39,747 nucleotides of DNA, from assembly GCA_964565665.1 (NCBI GenBank), contig CAZMFZ010000019.1, positions 1 through 39,747 on the forward strand, given 5' to 3'. Positions 1 to 8,884 of the stretch are shown here, in pieces; the stretch's first letter is position 1; the number at the start of each line of letters is the position of its first letter. Source of the stretch: CAZMFZ01 sp964565665 (GTDB lineage Bacteria; Bacteroidota; Bacteroidia; Cytophagales; UBA9547). The position numbers were made by a program, and so were the translations under genes. The notes under the pieces are model-generated. The model did no database searches and was not told the DNA's origin. It saw only the letters and a list, made by a program, of their open reading frames with translations.

Positions 1-1229
1 GTAATAGCTGTGAAATTGGGCATTTTATTAGCCAAACCTGTATAGTTTTGAATGGTACGGTCGTGTGATTGCTCATAAATAACTCCGGCAATTAAGAATA
101 AAGAGGCGGAAATAAATCCGTGGCTCACCATTTGGTAAATGGCTCCACTTATGCCCTCTACTGTTACTGAAGCTAAGCCCAAAAGCACAAAACCCATGTG
201 TGATACAGAAGAATAGGCAATCATTTTTTTCAAATCGTGCTGTGCCAACGCATTATAACCCGCGTATAAAATAGATACCACGCCAAAAGCACCTATTAAC
301 ACAGAAAAATACACTGCTTCTGTGGGAAAAATAGGATAGGCAATACGGATGAGGCCGTAAGCACCAATTTTTAAAAGTACAGAGGCTAGAATTACAGAAA
401 CAGGTGTAGGGGCTTCTACGTGGGCATCGGGCAGCCAAGTGTGGAAAGGCACTGCTGGAAGCTTGACAGCAAAACCTAAAAATAAAAACAGGAAAGCTAA
501 TTGTCTGAAGGTGAACCCCAAAAGGCCACCCACAGCATCAGGATGAAGAATGGAATTAGGAATAAAAAATTTGGGGTTTGATAAATATTCTAAGCGAAAA
601 GTGTGTACAAATTGATTGTGTTTGGTTATAAACATAGTTTCAACTGGGTCAACAACTGACATATAAAGAGCAATCATGGCAATTAAGATGAAAACTGAAC
701 CCAAAAGCGTGTAAAGAAAAAATTTTATGGATACATACTCTCGCCTTGGTCCGACCCAAATGCCAATGAGAAAATACATAGGCAGCAGCATAAATTCAAA
801 AAATAAGTAGAATAGAAAAAAATCTAAAGCCAAGAAGCAGCCATTGATGGTGCCAAAAAGCAATAATAAAATTGAATAATAGCCCTTTTGCTTTGCTTTA
901 ATAGAATATGATGCAAAAATGGCGGTGAGAAATATGATGCCTGTTAGAAAAAGCAATGGAAGGCTTATGCCATCTATTCCTAAGGCGTAATCGATTGATA
1001 GTCTGCCCAATGACCCTAAATCGAGGGTAATCCAATCGAGTTTTTCGGTAAACTGATAGCCTTTTTCTGAATAGTTGTAAAGTAAGCCTAGGAATCCAAT
1101 TAATCCCAATTCCAATACACCAATAGCGATGCTGAAAATTCTGATGGTTTTTGTATGACTGGCATTGAAAAATAAGATGCCAAGCGAAGCCAAAAGCGGT
1201 AAAAATATGATGATACTAAGAATAGGCAC
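1..1229 (-). CDS. nuoM: NADH-quinone oxidoreductase subunit M (5' part; runs off the window)
   Basis: Proton-pumping membrane subunit of respiratory complex I (antiporter-like, ND4 homologue). About 409 codons are present and the 3' end lies outside the window. The translation is hydrophobic throughout, with an FFEFMLLPMYFLIG segment carrying the conserved transmembrane Glu (about residue 145) and the hallmark KLPAVPFHTWLPDAHVEAPT segment after a rather long loop. A GTG start is chosen because it directly follows an in-frame TAA. The family usually sits in a nuoLMN block, but the gene upstream here is a sensor protein, not nuoL. A phylum-type promoter lies just upstream, so nuoM may start its own transcript. 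Family assignment is secure; the start is likely but not proven. Confidence 0.95.
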   Translation of the reverse strand, partial: MPILSIIIFLPLLASLGILFFNASHTKTIRIFSIAIGVLELGLIGFLGLLYNYSEKGYQFTEKLDWITLDLGSLGRLSIDYALGIDGISLPLLFLTGIIFLTAIFASYSIKAKQKGYYSILLLLFGTINGCFLALDFFLFYLFFEFMLLPMYFLIGIWVGPRREYVSIKFFLYTLLGSVFILIAMIALYMSVVDPVETMFITKHNQFVHTFRLEYLSNPKFFIPNSILHPDAVGGLLGFTFRQLAFLFLFLGFAVKLPAVPFHTWLPDAHVEAPTPVSVILASVLLKIGAYGLIRIAYPIFPTEAVYFSVLIGAFGVVSILYAGYNALAQHDLKKMIAYSSVSHMGFVLLGLASVTVEGISGAIYQMVSHGFISASLFLIAGVIYEQSHDRTIQNYTGLANKMPNFTAI

Positions 1230-1248
1230 TTAAGGAAAGTTTAGCCTG

Positions 1249-1278
1249 CAAAACTAATACAGAAGATATGAAATACAA
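1249..1278 (-). promoter_or_regulatory. Candidate Bacteroidota promoter for nuoM
   Basis: On the minus strand the -7 element TAGTTTTG (1249-1256) fits TAnnTTTG exactly and is preceded by TTG (1276-1278) at a 19-bp spacing. The predicted start of transcription is only about a dozen bases upstream of the GTG start. This matches the primary sigma factor consensus known for the phylum; activity is inferred. Confidence 0.55.
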
Positions 1279-1346
1279 TGAATTCGCTTTCTGGTGTCTG
1301 ATTGACAAACGTAACGATAAAAGTGTATCCTCTAACATGTTATTTA

Positions 1347-3269
1347 TTAATTAGCCATCGAAAACTTGAGCTTTTGCAGTTTGTCGTTTTGTATTTGCAG
1401 ATGCTCATTTTCGAGCTGTAAGACTATAATTTTTTGTTTATAGGCTTCTTCTTTCCTAATTACTTCTTCTTGTGTAGCCATAAGTTCCTCCATATTCTGC
1501 CTCATTTCCTCTTCTTGAGCCATCATTTGCTCCGATTGCATCTTGCTTTCATTGAGCAATTGGGTGGTCATTTGATTGTTTTTTACATTGTTAATGGTAG
1601 AGGCAAATATCTCTCCTATTTTTTTGATGAATTCAATATGATATTCTTCAAAATTACCGAAAGAGGCTAATTCTATTACAGCTTCTACTTTTTCATTGCT
1701 AATCATGGGGGCAACTAGCAAGGCTTTAGGATTACTATTCCCAAGTCCTGAGGTTATTTTCAAATACTCTTCTGGAATATCGGTTATTAATATGATATCG
1801 CCATCTGAAAGACATTGGCCTACCAAGCCTTCTCCTTTTTCAATGGTTTTGTTAAGGAATTTTTTGCGGTCATAAGCATAAGCTGCTTTTAATTCCAATA
1901 TTTCGATATTAGTCTCTGTTTTCACCACAAACACACCACCTTGGTTGGCGTTAAGGTATTTTACCAAAAATGCAATTACAGTATTGCAAAGCACAACCAC
2001 TTCAGTATTTGCTCTTATGATATCACCAAATTTGGCTAAGCCTTCAGTAATCCAAACTCGTTTTTTCTCCTCATTATCAAGGTGTTGTAGCTCATTTATT
2101 ATTCTATTGAGCGACTTTCCGATTTCATCATTTTCGTTATTCAATTCAAAAGCAGTAGAAATTTTTCGTGAAGTAATAAGTTCAATATGAGCAATAGTGC
2201 CTTTCAGTTTTTCAACGAGCTTTTCATAGCTCATTACCAATTCCTGCATTAGCTTTCTGTTTTTTATTCCAGCCAAATTCACAGAAAGGTTGCCAATTGC
2301 GATTTGGTCGGCTGCTTTATTCAAGTTTTGAATGGGCTGTATAATAGCCGAATTCAAATAATTGATGCTAAAAAATACGCCTGCAATTATCAAAACAAAC
2401 ACTACAATGATAGATCCAATAATAATGTTAATTGCATAAGACGCTTGCTTTTTTTGCTCTTTTATATCTGCATTTAAAGCCCCAAGTGTGCTTTCAATAG
2501 TTGCCAAGCTTTCAGTAAGTTCACTTCTGTGGCCTTCAACAGGTTGCAAGCCAATTTGCTTTTCAATTTCTACTATATTGTTGAAAATAGATCGGTATTG
2601 CTCCAAGGCTGTTAGTAACTCTTTTCTATGGTATTCAGGATATATTTTGGGGTGAAACTTGATGTGGTCTTCAAATTTCACAATGTGTTCATTAAATTTA
2701 TTTACATATTGTATATCTTTTCTAAGCAGAAAATCTTTCTCATGCCTTCTAAGCGTGAGCAAAAATTCCAAATCAATTGGTGCCTCGTGGTTTTCAACAA
2801 AATGAATGGCTTTCCGCATTTCACCTTCCAAGCCCAAATCTTTAAATCCTTTTTGTTTGAAAAGCTCTGCAATAATGTAAAAACCATATTTGTAAGTATT
2901 TAAGTCAGAATCCAAGTCTTTCATGGCTTGCTTCTTATAATCGGTGTTGATAAAGCTTGATTTTTGGAAAGATTGAGTGAGAGCAAACACCGTATCCATG
3001 CTTTTATTGAAAGCTTCGAAGCTTTCGCTGGTGCCGGTTTTCACAAATCGCTCATCAGTATAGGCGTTCATTAAGAACTCTTTTGCGGCCCCTGAACTCT
3101 TTTGGCTGCAGATCAAAATATTATCTATCTGATTGCTCAATTCATTGAATTTGTTGATGTTAACTATCGAAAAAACGATATATCCACACAATACTATACA
3201 TCCCCACAAAAATATCATAAGCCCGAAAAACCATTTCTTACCTACTTTCTGAACGCTATTTTTTTCCAT
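1347..3269 (-). CDS. Membrane sensor protein: periplasmic helical domain, HAMP, GAF, C-terminal coiled coil
   Basis: 640 residues. A short N-terminal tail is followed by transmembrane helix 1 (about 14-34), a mostly helical extracytoplasmic region (35-275) containing the RRHEKDFLLR motif (about 174-183) seen in helical sensor domains of chemoreceptor-like proteins, transmembrane helix 2 (about 280-303), a HAMP-like linker (about 305-360), a GAF domain (about 415-560), and a long Gln/Glu/Met-rich coiled coil (565-635). No histidine kinase, cyclase or methyl-accepting signalling hairpin is visible. It is therefore an input module whose output partner must be elsewhere, or it signals through the coiled coil. 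Related phylum proteins continue from the same Q-E-E-M-R-Q-N-M coiled coil into kinase domains (from memory). It lies 117 bp upstream of nuoM on the same strand. The specific signal is unknown. Confidence 0.8.
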   Translation of the reverse strand: MEKNSVQKVGKKWFFGLMIFLWGCIVLCGYIVFSIVNINKFNELSNQIDNILICSQKSSGAAKEFLMNAYTDERFVKTGTSESFEAFNKSMDTVFALTQSFQKSSFINTDYKKQAMKDLDSDLNTYKYGFYIIAELFKQKGFKDLGLEGEMRKAIHFVENHEAPIDLEFLLTLRRHEKDFLLRKDIQYVNKFNEHIVKFEDHIKFHPKIYPEYHRKELLTALEQYRSIFNNIVEIEKQIGLQPVEGHRSELTESLATIESTLGALNADIKEQKKQASYAINIIIGSIIVVFVLIIAGVFFSINYLNSAIIQPIQNLNKAADQIAIGNLSVNLAGIKNRKLMQELVMSYEKLVEKLKGTIAHIELITSRKISTAFELNNENDEIGKSLNRIINELQHLDNEEKKRVWITEGLAKFGDIIRANTEVVVLCNTVIAFLVKYLNANQGGVFVVKTETNIEILELKAAYAYDRKKFLNKTIEKGEGLVGQCLSDGDIILITDIPEEYLKITSGLGNSNPKALLVAPMISNEKVEAVIELASFGNFEEYHIEFIKKIGEIFASTINNVKNNQMTTQLLNESKMQSEQMMAQEEEMRQNMEELMATQEEVIRKEEAYKQKIIVLQLENEHLQIQNDKLQKLKFSMAN

Positions 3270-3427
3270 TGTTTACTGGTTGAGTGTCACAAATTACAAC
3301 TTCCAGTATTAAGCCAATTTTAAGTTTTTGTTATCAACATAATCAAAGAGTAATATATATACCAGTATTTCAAGTACTTAACAATAATATAATTTGCCTT
3401 TTAAACGCGACATGTGAAATAATGCAG

Positions 3428-3456
3428 TTGGCTTCTATATTATTTCTATAATTTTG
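3428..3456 (+). promoter_or_regulatory. Candidate promoter for the peroxiredoxin gene
   Basis: TTG (3428-3430), an 18-bp spacer, then TAATTTTG (3449-3456), an exact TAnnTTTG -7 element. It would give a leader of about 65 nt before the peroxiredoxin ATG. The consensus match is seen in the sequence; function is inferred. Confidence 0.55.
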
Positions 3457-3528
3457 CCCAGTATAGAACAAAGCCGCTTTGGCTTATGTTGAATCGCTAA
3501 TTCTTAAACCAAATTAAAATTTACAATT

Positions 3529-4158
3529 ATGTCTTTAGTAGGTAAAATTGCCCCGTCATTCACCGCTCCGGCCATTCTCAATGGCGATGAAATAGTAGAA
3601 GATTTCTCAATTGACCAATATAATGGTAAAAAGTATATCTGCTTCTTCTTTTATCCAAAAGATTTTACTTTCGTTTGCCCAACTGAAATACATGCTTTTC
3701 AGGAAAAGTTGAAGGAATTTGAAAAGAGAGATTGTATTGTAATCGGCTGTTCAACCGATACTGAAAATTCGCACTTGGCTTGGTTGAGTATCGACAAAGC
3801 TAAAGGTGGAATAAAAGGAGTAACCTTTCCAATGGTGGCCGATACTGCTAAAACAATTGCATTGGCTTATGGAGTACTCGGTGGCGACTACGGCTACAAT
3901 GAAGATGGCGATACTATATTCGAAGGTGCGCCTATTGCATTTAGAGGCACATTTTTGATAAATAAACAAGGAATAGTAATGCACGAAGAAATAAACTTCT
4001 TCCCCATTGGCCGCAGTATAGATGAGAAAATACGAACACTTGATGCCATTATTCACAACGATACTTTTGGTGAAGTTTGCCCTGCCAACTGGAGCGAAGG
4101 CAAAGATGCCATGAAGGAAAGTGTGGAAAGCACAGCCAATTATTTGGCCAAACATTAA
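3529..4158 (+). CDS. 2-Cys peroxiredoxin (AhpC/Prx1 type)
   Basis: Thiol peroxidase that reduces hydrogen peroxide and organic hydroperoxides in the cytoplasm. The 209-residue protein has the peroxidatic motif YPKDFTFVCPTE with Cys50, the resolving-Cys motif GEVCPANW with Cys184, and the GVLGGDYGY segment (about 115-123) that corresponds to the GGLG loop of sensitive Prx1 enzymes. It ends in YLAKH and lacks the YF tail of over-oxidation-prone eukaryotic forms, so it may resist hyperoxidation; that is inference. It is monocistronic, with its own promoter and a strong terminator. No ahpF is adjacent, so the reductant (thioredoxin or other) is not shown here. Confidence 0.95.
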   Translation: MSLVGKIAPSFTAPAILNGDEIVEDFSIDQYNGKKYICFFFYPKDFTFVCPTEIHAFQEKLKEFEKRDCIVIGCSTDTENSHLAWLSIDKAKGGIKGVTFPMVADTAKTIALAYGVLGGDYGYNEDGDTIFEGAPIAFRGTFLINKQGIVMHEEINFFPIGRSIDEKIRTLDAIIHNDTFGEVCPANWSEGKDAMKESVESTANYLAKH

Positions 4159-4171
4159 TTATGGTTATTAG

Positions 4172-4223
4172 ATTGTACCCTATTTTATCAATTTACATTG
4201 GCAAAACAGGGTACAATTTTTTT
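4172..4223 (+). terminator. Rho-independent terminator after the peroxiredoxin gene
   Basis: Perfect 10-bp inverted repeat ATTGTACCCT / AGGGTACAAT, extended by a mismatch and a further TTTT/AAAA pairing to about 15 bp (arms 4172-4186 and 4203-4217), followed by a run of seven T. It ends the peroxiredoxin transcript and faces the convergent amidase gene. Confidence 0.85.
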
Positions 4224-4273
4224 GTGTTTTGGCTTTTCCTTTTATTCGGCATTCATTTTTCTCGCAATATAAA

Positions 4274-4828
4274 TCATTCACCACTTATTTTTTCAAACTT
4301 CAGCCAATCAAAATTCCAAGGGTCTGTTTTACGAGTAGGAGCAATATCGCTATGCCCAAGTACATATTTAATATCATATCGGTTTTTCAGCTTTTTTACC
4401 AAAGTTGCCAAGGATAGATATTGGAGTTCTGTATAAGTAGATTTTTGAGTATTTATCAATTCAATTCCAACTGAACGCGAATTGGGGCGATGGTCACCAT
4501 CGGGAAGCGTGCCTTTGCCACCATGATGGGCAATGTTTTTTTCATCTACCAACAAATAAATAATTCCTTTTCTATCAATAATATAATGTGCTGACACATC
4601 GTATTTTTTGTAGAGATTTAATATGCAATTTAAGTTGAAACTATCGCTTTGGCTTGGACAATAAGAGGAGTGAATGATTACAATATCGATTTTCCTGATG
4701 GTATCTATTTCAAAAAAGCCCGATTTTAATTTTTTAGCAATGATTTGAGTTAAATCCTGGGCGTGTAAACCGTATGTAGCGAAAAAAAATAAGACAACCA
4801 CACGGCACGACACCCTAAACAGAATCAT
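4274..4828 (-). CDS. Secreted N-acetylmuramoyl-L-alanine amidase (Amidase_2/AmpD-like)
   Basis: Cleaves the amide bond between N-acetylmuramic acid and the peptide stem of peptidoglycan. 184 residues with a signal peptide (hydrophobic core about 9-22, ending near ...LHAQD), so it acts in the periplasm or outside, unlike cytoplasmic AmpD. Putative zinc ligands are His53 (in VIIHSS), His159 (in LGHSDIAP) and Asp169 (in KTDPW); Glu123 in VGIELIN is the likely catalytic residue. AHHGGKG and the N-S-R-S-V-G segment are typical. The start overlaps the end of purE by 14 bp in another frame, so translation is probably coupled to purE. The functional link to purE is unclear and is probably just operon packing. 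Confidence 0.9.
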   Translation of the reverse strand: MILFRVSCRVVVLFFFATYGLHAQDLTQIIAKKLKSGFFEIDTIRKIDIVIIHSSYCPSQSDSFNLNCILNLYKKYDVSAHYIIDRKGIIYLLVDEKNIAHHGGKGTLPDGDHRPNSRSVGIELINTQKSTYTELQYLSLATLVKKLKNRYDIKYVLGHSDIAPTRKTDPWNFDWLKFEKISGE

Positions 4829-5333
4829 ACTTTCGCTCTATTTCCGCTATGCTCTGCTCAACTATTAATTTCAGGCCTTCCTTGAAATTTTTTAATTTTT
4901 CTGAAATATGCGGATTGCTTAAGGCCAATATTTGGGCAGCCAAAAGCCCGGCATTTTTAGCTCCGTTCAATGCCACTGTGGCTACTGGAACACCGCCAGG
5001 CATTTGCAAAATAGATAAAATAGAATCCCAACCATCGAGCGAATTGCTCGATTTTACTGGTACACCTATTACAGGAATAGTGCAAAGCGAGGCTACCATC
5101 CCTGGCAAATGTGCTGCACCGCCCGCACCAGCTATAATTACTTTTATACCTCTTGATTCGGCATTTTGGGCATATTCGAACATTCTGTGTGGTGTGCGGT
5201 GGGCTGAAACTATGGTGAGTTCATAGCTGATATCCATTCTTTCCAATATTTCGGCTGCTTCTTTCATTACGCCCAAATCAGACGAGCTGCCCATTATAAT
5301 GCCAACAGATGCTTTTTTACTTAGGTTACTCAT
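4815..5333 (-). CDS. purE: 5-(carboxyamino)imidazole ribonucleotide mutase
   Basis: Purine biosynthesis enzyme converting N5-CAIR to CAIR in the cytoplasm. The 172-residue length is normal for class I PurE. Diagnostic motifs are GSSSD (15-19), SAHRTP (43-48, with the catalytic His) and GAGGAAHLPGM (69-79), followed by the conserved G-V-P-V region and MPGGVPVATV. No purK (which makes the N5-CAIR substrate) is adjacent; the downstream overlapping gene is a cell-wall amidase. It is transcribed divergently from dxs across a 155-bp AT-rich spacer that must hold both promoters. Confidence 0.97.
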   Translation of the reverse strand: MSNLSKKASVGIIMGSSSDLGVMKEAAEILERMDISYELTIVSAHRTPHRMFEYAQNAESRGIKVIIAGAGGAAHLPGMVASLCTIPVIGVPVKSSNSLDGWDSILSILQMPGGVPVATVALNGAKNAGLLAAQILALSNPHISEKLKNFKEGLKLIVEQSIAEIERKYDSV

Positions 5334-5488
5334 ACATCAATAATCAAAAAAACTTTAACATTTATTCAACTTAACTTTCGTTTTTTAAGTTGTGATTAAA
5401 CAATTCGGGAATATAATGTAATTTTACTATCCGTATTCTTTGATTTACATAAAAAATTTTTAGGAATGCCAAATCACAAATTTTTGAA

Positions 5489-7414
5489 ATGTTGATAGAA
5501 CCCGGAAAGCTTTTGGCTACAATTGATTCGCCAGCCGATTTGAAGAAAATTTCGCAAGATGATTTGGTGCAAATTTGCAGTGAACTTCGCCAATTTATTA
5601 TTGATAATGTATCGATGCACGGGGGGCATTTTGGAGCGAGTTTGGGTGTGGTAGAGCTTACAGTTGCTCTGCATTATGTATTCAACACGCCAAATGATAT
5701 GCTTGTGTGGGATGTAGGCCACCAAGCTTACGGGCATAAAATATTAACAGGCAGAAGAGATAATTTTTTTACCAACCGCAGATATGGTGGTTTATCAGGA
5801 TTTCCTAAAAGAAAAGAAAGCGAGTACGATGCTTTTGGAGTAGGGCATTCATCTACCTCAATATCAGCCGCTTTAGGCATGGCAATGGCTTCGCAATACA
5901 AAGGAGAAGCCGATAGGCAACACATTGCCGTGATAGGCGATGGAGCTATGACGGCCGGTATGGCATTTGAAGCTATGAACCACGCAGGCATAGCGAATAG
6001 CAATTTGTTAATAATTTTGAATGACAATTGCATGGCTATCGACCCAAATGTAGGAGCCTTAAAAGATTATCTAACAGACATTACCACCTCACACACTTAC
6101 AATAAAGTGCGTGAAGATGTGTGGAAAGTGTTAGGCAAAGTGAGCAAGTTTGGGCCTGATGCCAGAAGCATAGTTGTGAATATAGAAAAAAGCATAAAAT
6201 CAGCTTTTTTGAAACATAGCAATTTATTTGAGTCGTTAAAAATACGCTATTTCGGTCCGGTAGATGGCCATGATGTGCATCACTTGATAAGTGTGATGAA
6301 TGATTTGAAAAAAATTCCTGGGCCAAAAATTCTGCATTGTGTAACTAACAAAGGCAAAGGCTACAAGCCTGCTGAGGAAGGCAACCCTACTTTTTGGCAC
6401 TCTCCCGGTGTAAAATTTGATAAAATAACAGGTGAATTACAAAAACAGACCGTTTCTAAAGCTCAACCACCAAGATATCAAGATGTTTTTGGAGAAACTA
6501 TTGTAGAATTGGCAAGGCAGGACGTTCGCATAATGGGCATTACACCTGCCATGCCTACTGGTTCATCGTTAAATATAATGATGAAGGAAATGCCAGATAG
6601 AGCCTTTGATGTAGGAATTGCTGAGCAACATGCCGTTACTTTTTCGGCAGGCTTGGCTACGCAAGGCTTAGTGCCATTTTGCAATATCTACTCCAGCTTT
6701 ATGCAAAGGGCATACGATCAGGTAGTTCATGATGTTTGTTTGCAAAATTTACATGTAGTTTTTTGTCTCGACCGTGCAGGAATGGTTGGAGCTGATGGCC
6801 CTACACATCATGGTGCATACGATTTGGCTTATATGCGTTGCCTGCCCAATATGATAGTGGCTGCTCCCATGAATGAAGTAGAGTTGAGAAATTTAATGTA
6901 TACCGCTACAAAAACCCCTCAGCCATTCAGTATTCGCTATCCACGGGGGCAGGGCGTGCTTACAGATTGGGTAAAACCATTTGAAAAAATTGAGATAGGC
7001 AAGGGCAGAAAGCTGAAAGAAGGAAATGATTTGGCAATTCTCACTATTGGACATATTGGAAACTACGCCACAGAGGTGTGTGAAAAGCTAGATTTAGAAG
7101 GTATTTCTGCTGCTCATTACGATATTCGATTTGTGAAACCACTTGATGAAGCCATGCTACATGAAATTTTTCAAAAATTTGATAAAGTGATAACGGTAGA
7201 AGATGGCTGTCTGCAGGGTGGGTTTGGAAGTGCGGTTGTTGAATTTATGGCAGATAATGAATATCGCACCACGGTAAAAAGATTAGGAATTCCTGATAAA
7301 ATTATTGAACACGGTGAGCAACTCGAACTCTACAAGGAGTGTGGATACGACCCGGAATCAATATTGCAAGCCGCTAAAGAATTGGCATTTAGCCTAGCTT
7401 CTGTCAGGGTCTAA
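5489..7414 (+). CDS. dxs: 1-deoxy-D-xylulose-5-phosphate synthase
   Basis: First enzyme of the MEP isoprenoid pathway. It is thiamine-diphosphate dependent and condenses pyruvate with glyceraldehyde 3-phosphate. The 641 residues are full length. Visible motifs are HFGASLG (47-53), GHSSTSIS (119-126), the ThDP/Mg motif GDGAMTAG (150-157) with its downstream N-D-N, the central GIAEQHAVTFSAG with the conserved Glu, and DRAGMVGADGPTHHGAYD. The ATG is supported by the family-typical N-terminus MLIEPGKLL. It is likely transcribed alone: purE is divergent and the next gene downstream is a broken regulator. Confidence 0.98.
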   Translation: MLIEPGKLLATIDSPADLKKISQDDLVQICSELRQFIIDNVSMHGGHFGASLGVVELTVALHYVFNTPNDMLVWDVGHQAYGHKILTGRRDNFFTNRRYGGLSGFPKRKESEYDAFGVGHSSTSISAALGMAMASQYKGEADRQHIAVIGDGAMTAGMAFEAMNHAGIANSNLLIILNDNCMAIDPNVGALKDYLTDITTSHTYNKVREDVWKVLGKVSKFGPDARSIVVNIEKSIKSAFLKHSNLFESLKIRYFGPVDGHDVHHLISVMNDLKKIPGPKILHCVTNKGKGYKPAEEGNPTFWHSPGVKFDKITGELQKQTVSKAQPPRYQDVFGETIVELARQDVRIMGITPAMPTGSSLNIMMKEMPDRAFDVGIAEQHAVTFSAGLATQGLVPFCNIYSSFMQRAYDQVVHDVCLQNLHVVFCLDRAGMVGADGPTHHGAYDLAYMRCLPNMIVAAPMNEVELRNLMYTATKTPQPFSIRYPRGQGVLTDWVKPFEKIEIGKGRKLKEGNDLAILTIGHIGNYATEVCEKLDLEGISAAHYDIRFVKPLDEAMLHEIFQKFDKVITVEDGCLQGGFGSAVVEFMADNEYRTTVKRLGIPDKIIEHGEQLELYKECGYDPESILQAAKELAFSLASVRV

Positions 7415-7483
7415 ATAAAGGTATTGAATTTTCAAATGGATAGGTAGAAAGTTTATAAAACGCTGCTGAAGCCGTTTTTCAAT

Positions 7484-7491
7484 TATTTTTG
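7484..7491 (+). promoter_or_regulatory. Possible -7 element upstream of the broken Crp/Fnr gene
   Basis: TATTTTTG fits TAnnTTTG and would give a leader of about a dozen bases before the ATG at 7510. No TTG lies at the right distance upstream, so this is a partial match only. Confidence 0.3.
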
Positions 7492-7509
7492 CTCAGTTTC
7501 CCATAAACC

Positions 7510-8092
7510 ATGATTGAAACGCAGTTTTTAACGAGCATATTCATCGAAAAAAATTTTCAACTAGAGGATTTAGAAAAAATTCTAAGTCAGTATGAAAAAA
7601 TTGAGTTTACTAAAAATGACTATTTTATCAAGGAAGGTACGACTGCAAATTTCTATTACTTTTAAGAAAGCGGCTATGCTCGTTCTTACGCTATTGACTT
7701 AGAAGGAAGAGATACAAGTACCAAATTTTTTAGCTCAACTGATATTGTAATTGATTGGCATTCTTATTTTTTAAAAACAAAATGCAGAGAAGATATTCAG
7801 GCTATTACAAACTGTATTGCGTGGAAAATTAGCTTTGAAAACTTTACGAAGCTTTTTAGCATAGAAGCTTTCCGGGAAATAGGGCGAACAAGCTTGATTA
7901 ATAATTATTTTGAGCTTAAAAATCACTCTGTATCTATCATTGCCGACCCTGCCAAAGAGCGATATTTAAATTTGATAAAGCAAAAACCAGGTATAGTTCA
8001 GAATGTACCTTTAAAGCAAATTGCTACTTACCTCGGCATTACCCGATACCTCCTTAAGCAGAATCAGAAAAGAAATAGCTGATAACAAATGA
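7510..8092 (+). pseudogene. Crp/Fnr-family transcription regulator, broken (nonsense + frameshift)
   Basis: Reading from the ATG at 7510 gives a typical phylum Crp/Fnr-like protein: cyclic-nucleotide-binding-like domain, then a C-terminal helix-turn-helix. The frame is interrupted by TAA at 7663-7665 (codon 52), where the family has a Leu in the F-L-E-S-G-Y-A-R segment; one T-to-A change from TTA explains it. Reading resumes in the same frame through DLEGRDTSTKFF and FELKNHSVSIIADPAKERY. Near 8049-8050 an extra C shifts the frame. Skipping it restores the recognition helix SLSRIRKEIA and a natural stop at 8090-8092, which overlaps the next ATG. Two independent lesions argue for a genuine pseudogene, though the region should be re-sequenced. 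Confidence 0.8.
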
Positions 8093-8798
8093 ATACATTA
8101 ACCAATTACATCGTCCCTAACTGGATTTCGATTGCTTTTTTAGCAGTCATTTTTATTCCTTCAATTATGCTAGCTTTTTGGCTAAACAAGGATTACAAAA
8201 TAGAAACTCAGTTTTTTATTCAGTCATAGCATTTTTTGCTTTGTATTTTACCTATGTTACCATTGCGAGTTTAAACGGTTTATTTAATCGTGTTTTTCTT
8301 CCGCCAATGGTATTGCTACACTGCACTTTCCCATTTGCTATATTTTTATTTACGGTAGTTATTAATCTAAAAATATATAAGGATTTTTTAGAAAATATAG
8401 CCTTAGAAAATCTTGTCGCTGTGCATATTTTTCGATTGATTGGTATATTTTTTCTTTTGCTTGCCTTTCACGATGCTTTACCTAAATTATTTGCCATTGT
8501 TGCTGGTTTGGGAGATATACTTACTTCTATTACTTGTATTTTTGTGGCAAAATCCATCAAGCAACAAAAAACCTATGCAAAAACACTGGCACTTTTATGG
8601 AATACTTTTGGCTTGATGGATATTATGTTTACAGCTGTTACCGCAATTGTATTGACTAAACTTTCTATTGACAATGGCACTATGGGCGTAGATACTTTAG
8701 CAAGGTTTCCTTTTTGCTTGATTCCCGCCTTTGCTCCTCCCATTATTATATTTCTTCACATAGCGATTTTCAAGAAAGTCAAAAAAACTTTTGCCTAA
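8089..8798 (+). pseudogene. Small multi-pass membrane protein, frameshifted
   Basis: The ATG at 8089 overlaps the stop of the restored upstream Crp/Fnr frame (ATGA), the usual arrangement of a coupled operon. This frame gives a hydrophobic N-terminus (MNTLTNYIVPNWISIAFL...) but hits TAG after about 46 codons. The continuing protein lies in the -1 frame from about 8178 to 8798 (about 205 residues, several transmembrane helices). One missing A in the AAA at 8184-8186 would join the frames into one protein of about 235 residues (W-L-K-Q-G-L-Q-N-R). I do not recognise the family. The 3' part could still be made from the TTG at 8178, but it would lack the first helix. The neighbouring broken regulator suggests the two decayed together. 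Confidence 0.65.
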
Positions 8799-8805
8799 AA
8801 ACGTT

Positions 8806-8825
8806 TTCTTGTCCTATGGCAAGAA
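8806..8825. repeat. Short inverted repeat before the YCII-like pseudogene
   Basis: TTCTTG (8806-8811) and CAAGAA (8820-8825) form a 6-bp palindrome around CC/GG, giving a near-symmetric 20-bp site without a T-run. It lies about 20 bp upstream of a -7 element, so an operator is as likely as a weak terminator. Confidence 0.3.
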
Positions 8826-8844
8826 CAAGCCTTTTAGCCTGCTA

Positions 8845-8852
8845 TACTTTTG
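8845..8852 (+). promoter_or_regulatory. Candidate -7 element for the YCII/SRPBCC pair
   Basis: TACTTTTG matches TAnnTTTG exactly, about 33 bp upstream of the ATG at 8885. No clear TTG lies at 19-21 bp upstream, so it may depend on an activator, possibly at the inverted repeat 8806-8825. That dependence is inference. Confidence 0.35.
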
Positions 8853-8884
8853 TACCATCATTAACACTTTAAAATTTATAGAAG

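Noticed and set aside
4077..4436. Plus-strand frames after the peroxiredoxin gene
   Set aside because: They run through the terminator hairpin and antisense to the amidase gene; no family resemblance.
7455..7490. AAAACG...CGTTTT palindrome after dxs as a terminator
   Set aside because: The stem is only 6 bp with a 10-base loop; too weak to call, though a T-rich stretch follows.
8178..8798. Intact 206-residue membrane protein starting at TTG
   Set aside because: The upstream ATG at 8089 gives a good first helix and ATGA coupling, so a frameshifted longer gene is the better explanation.
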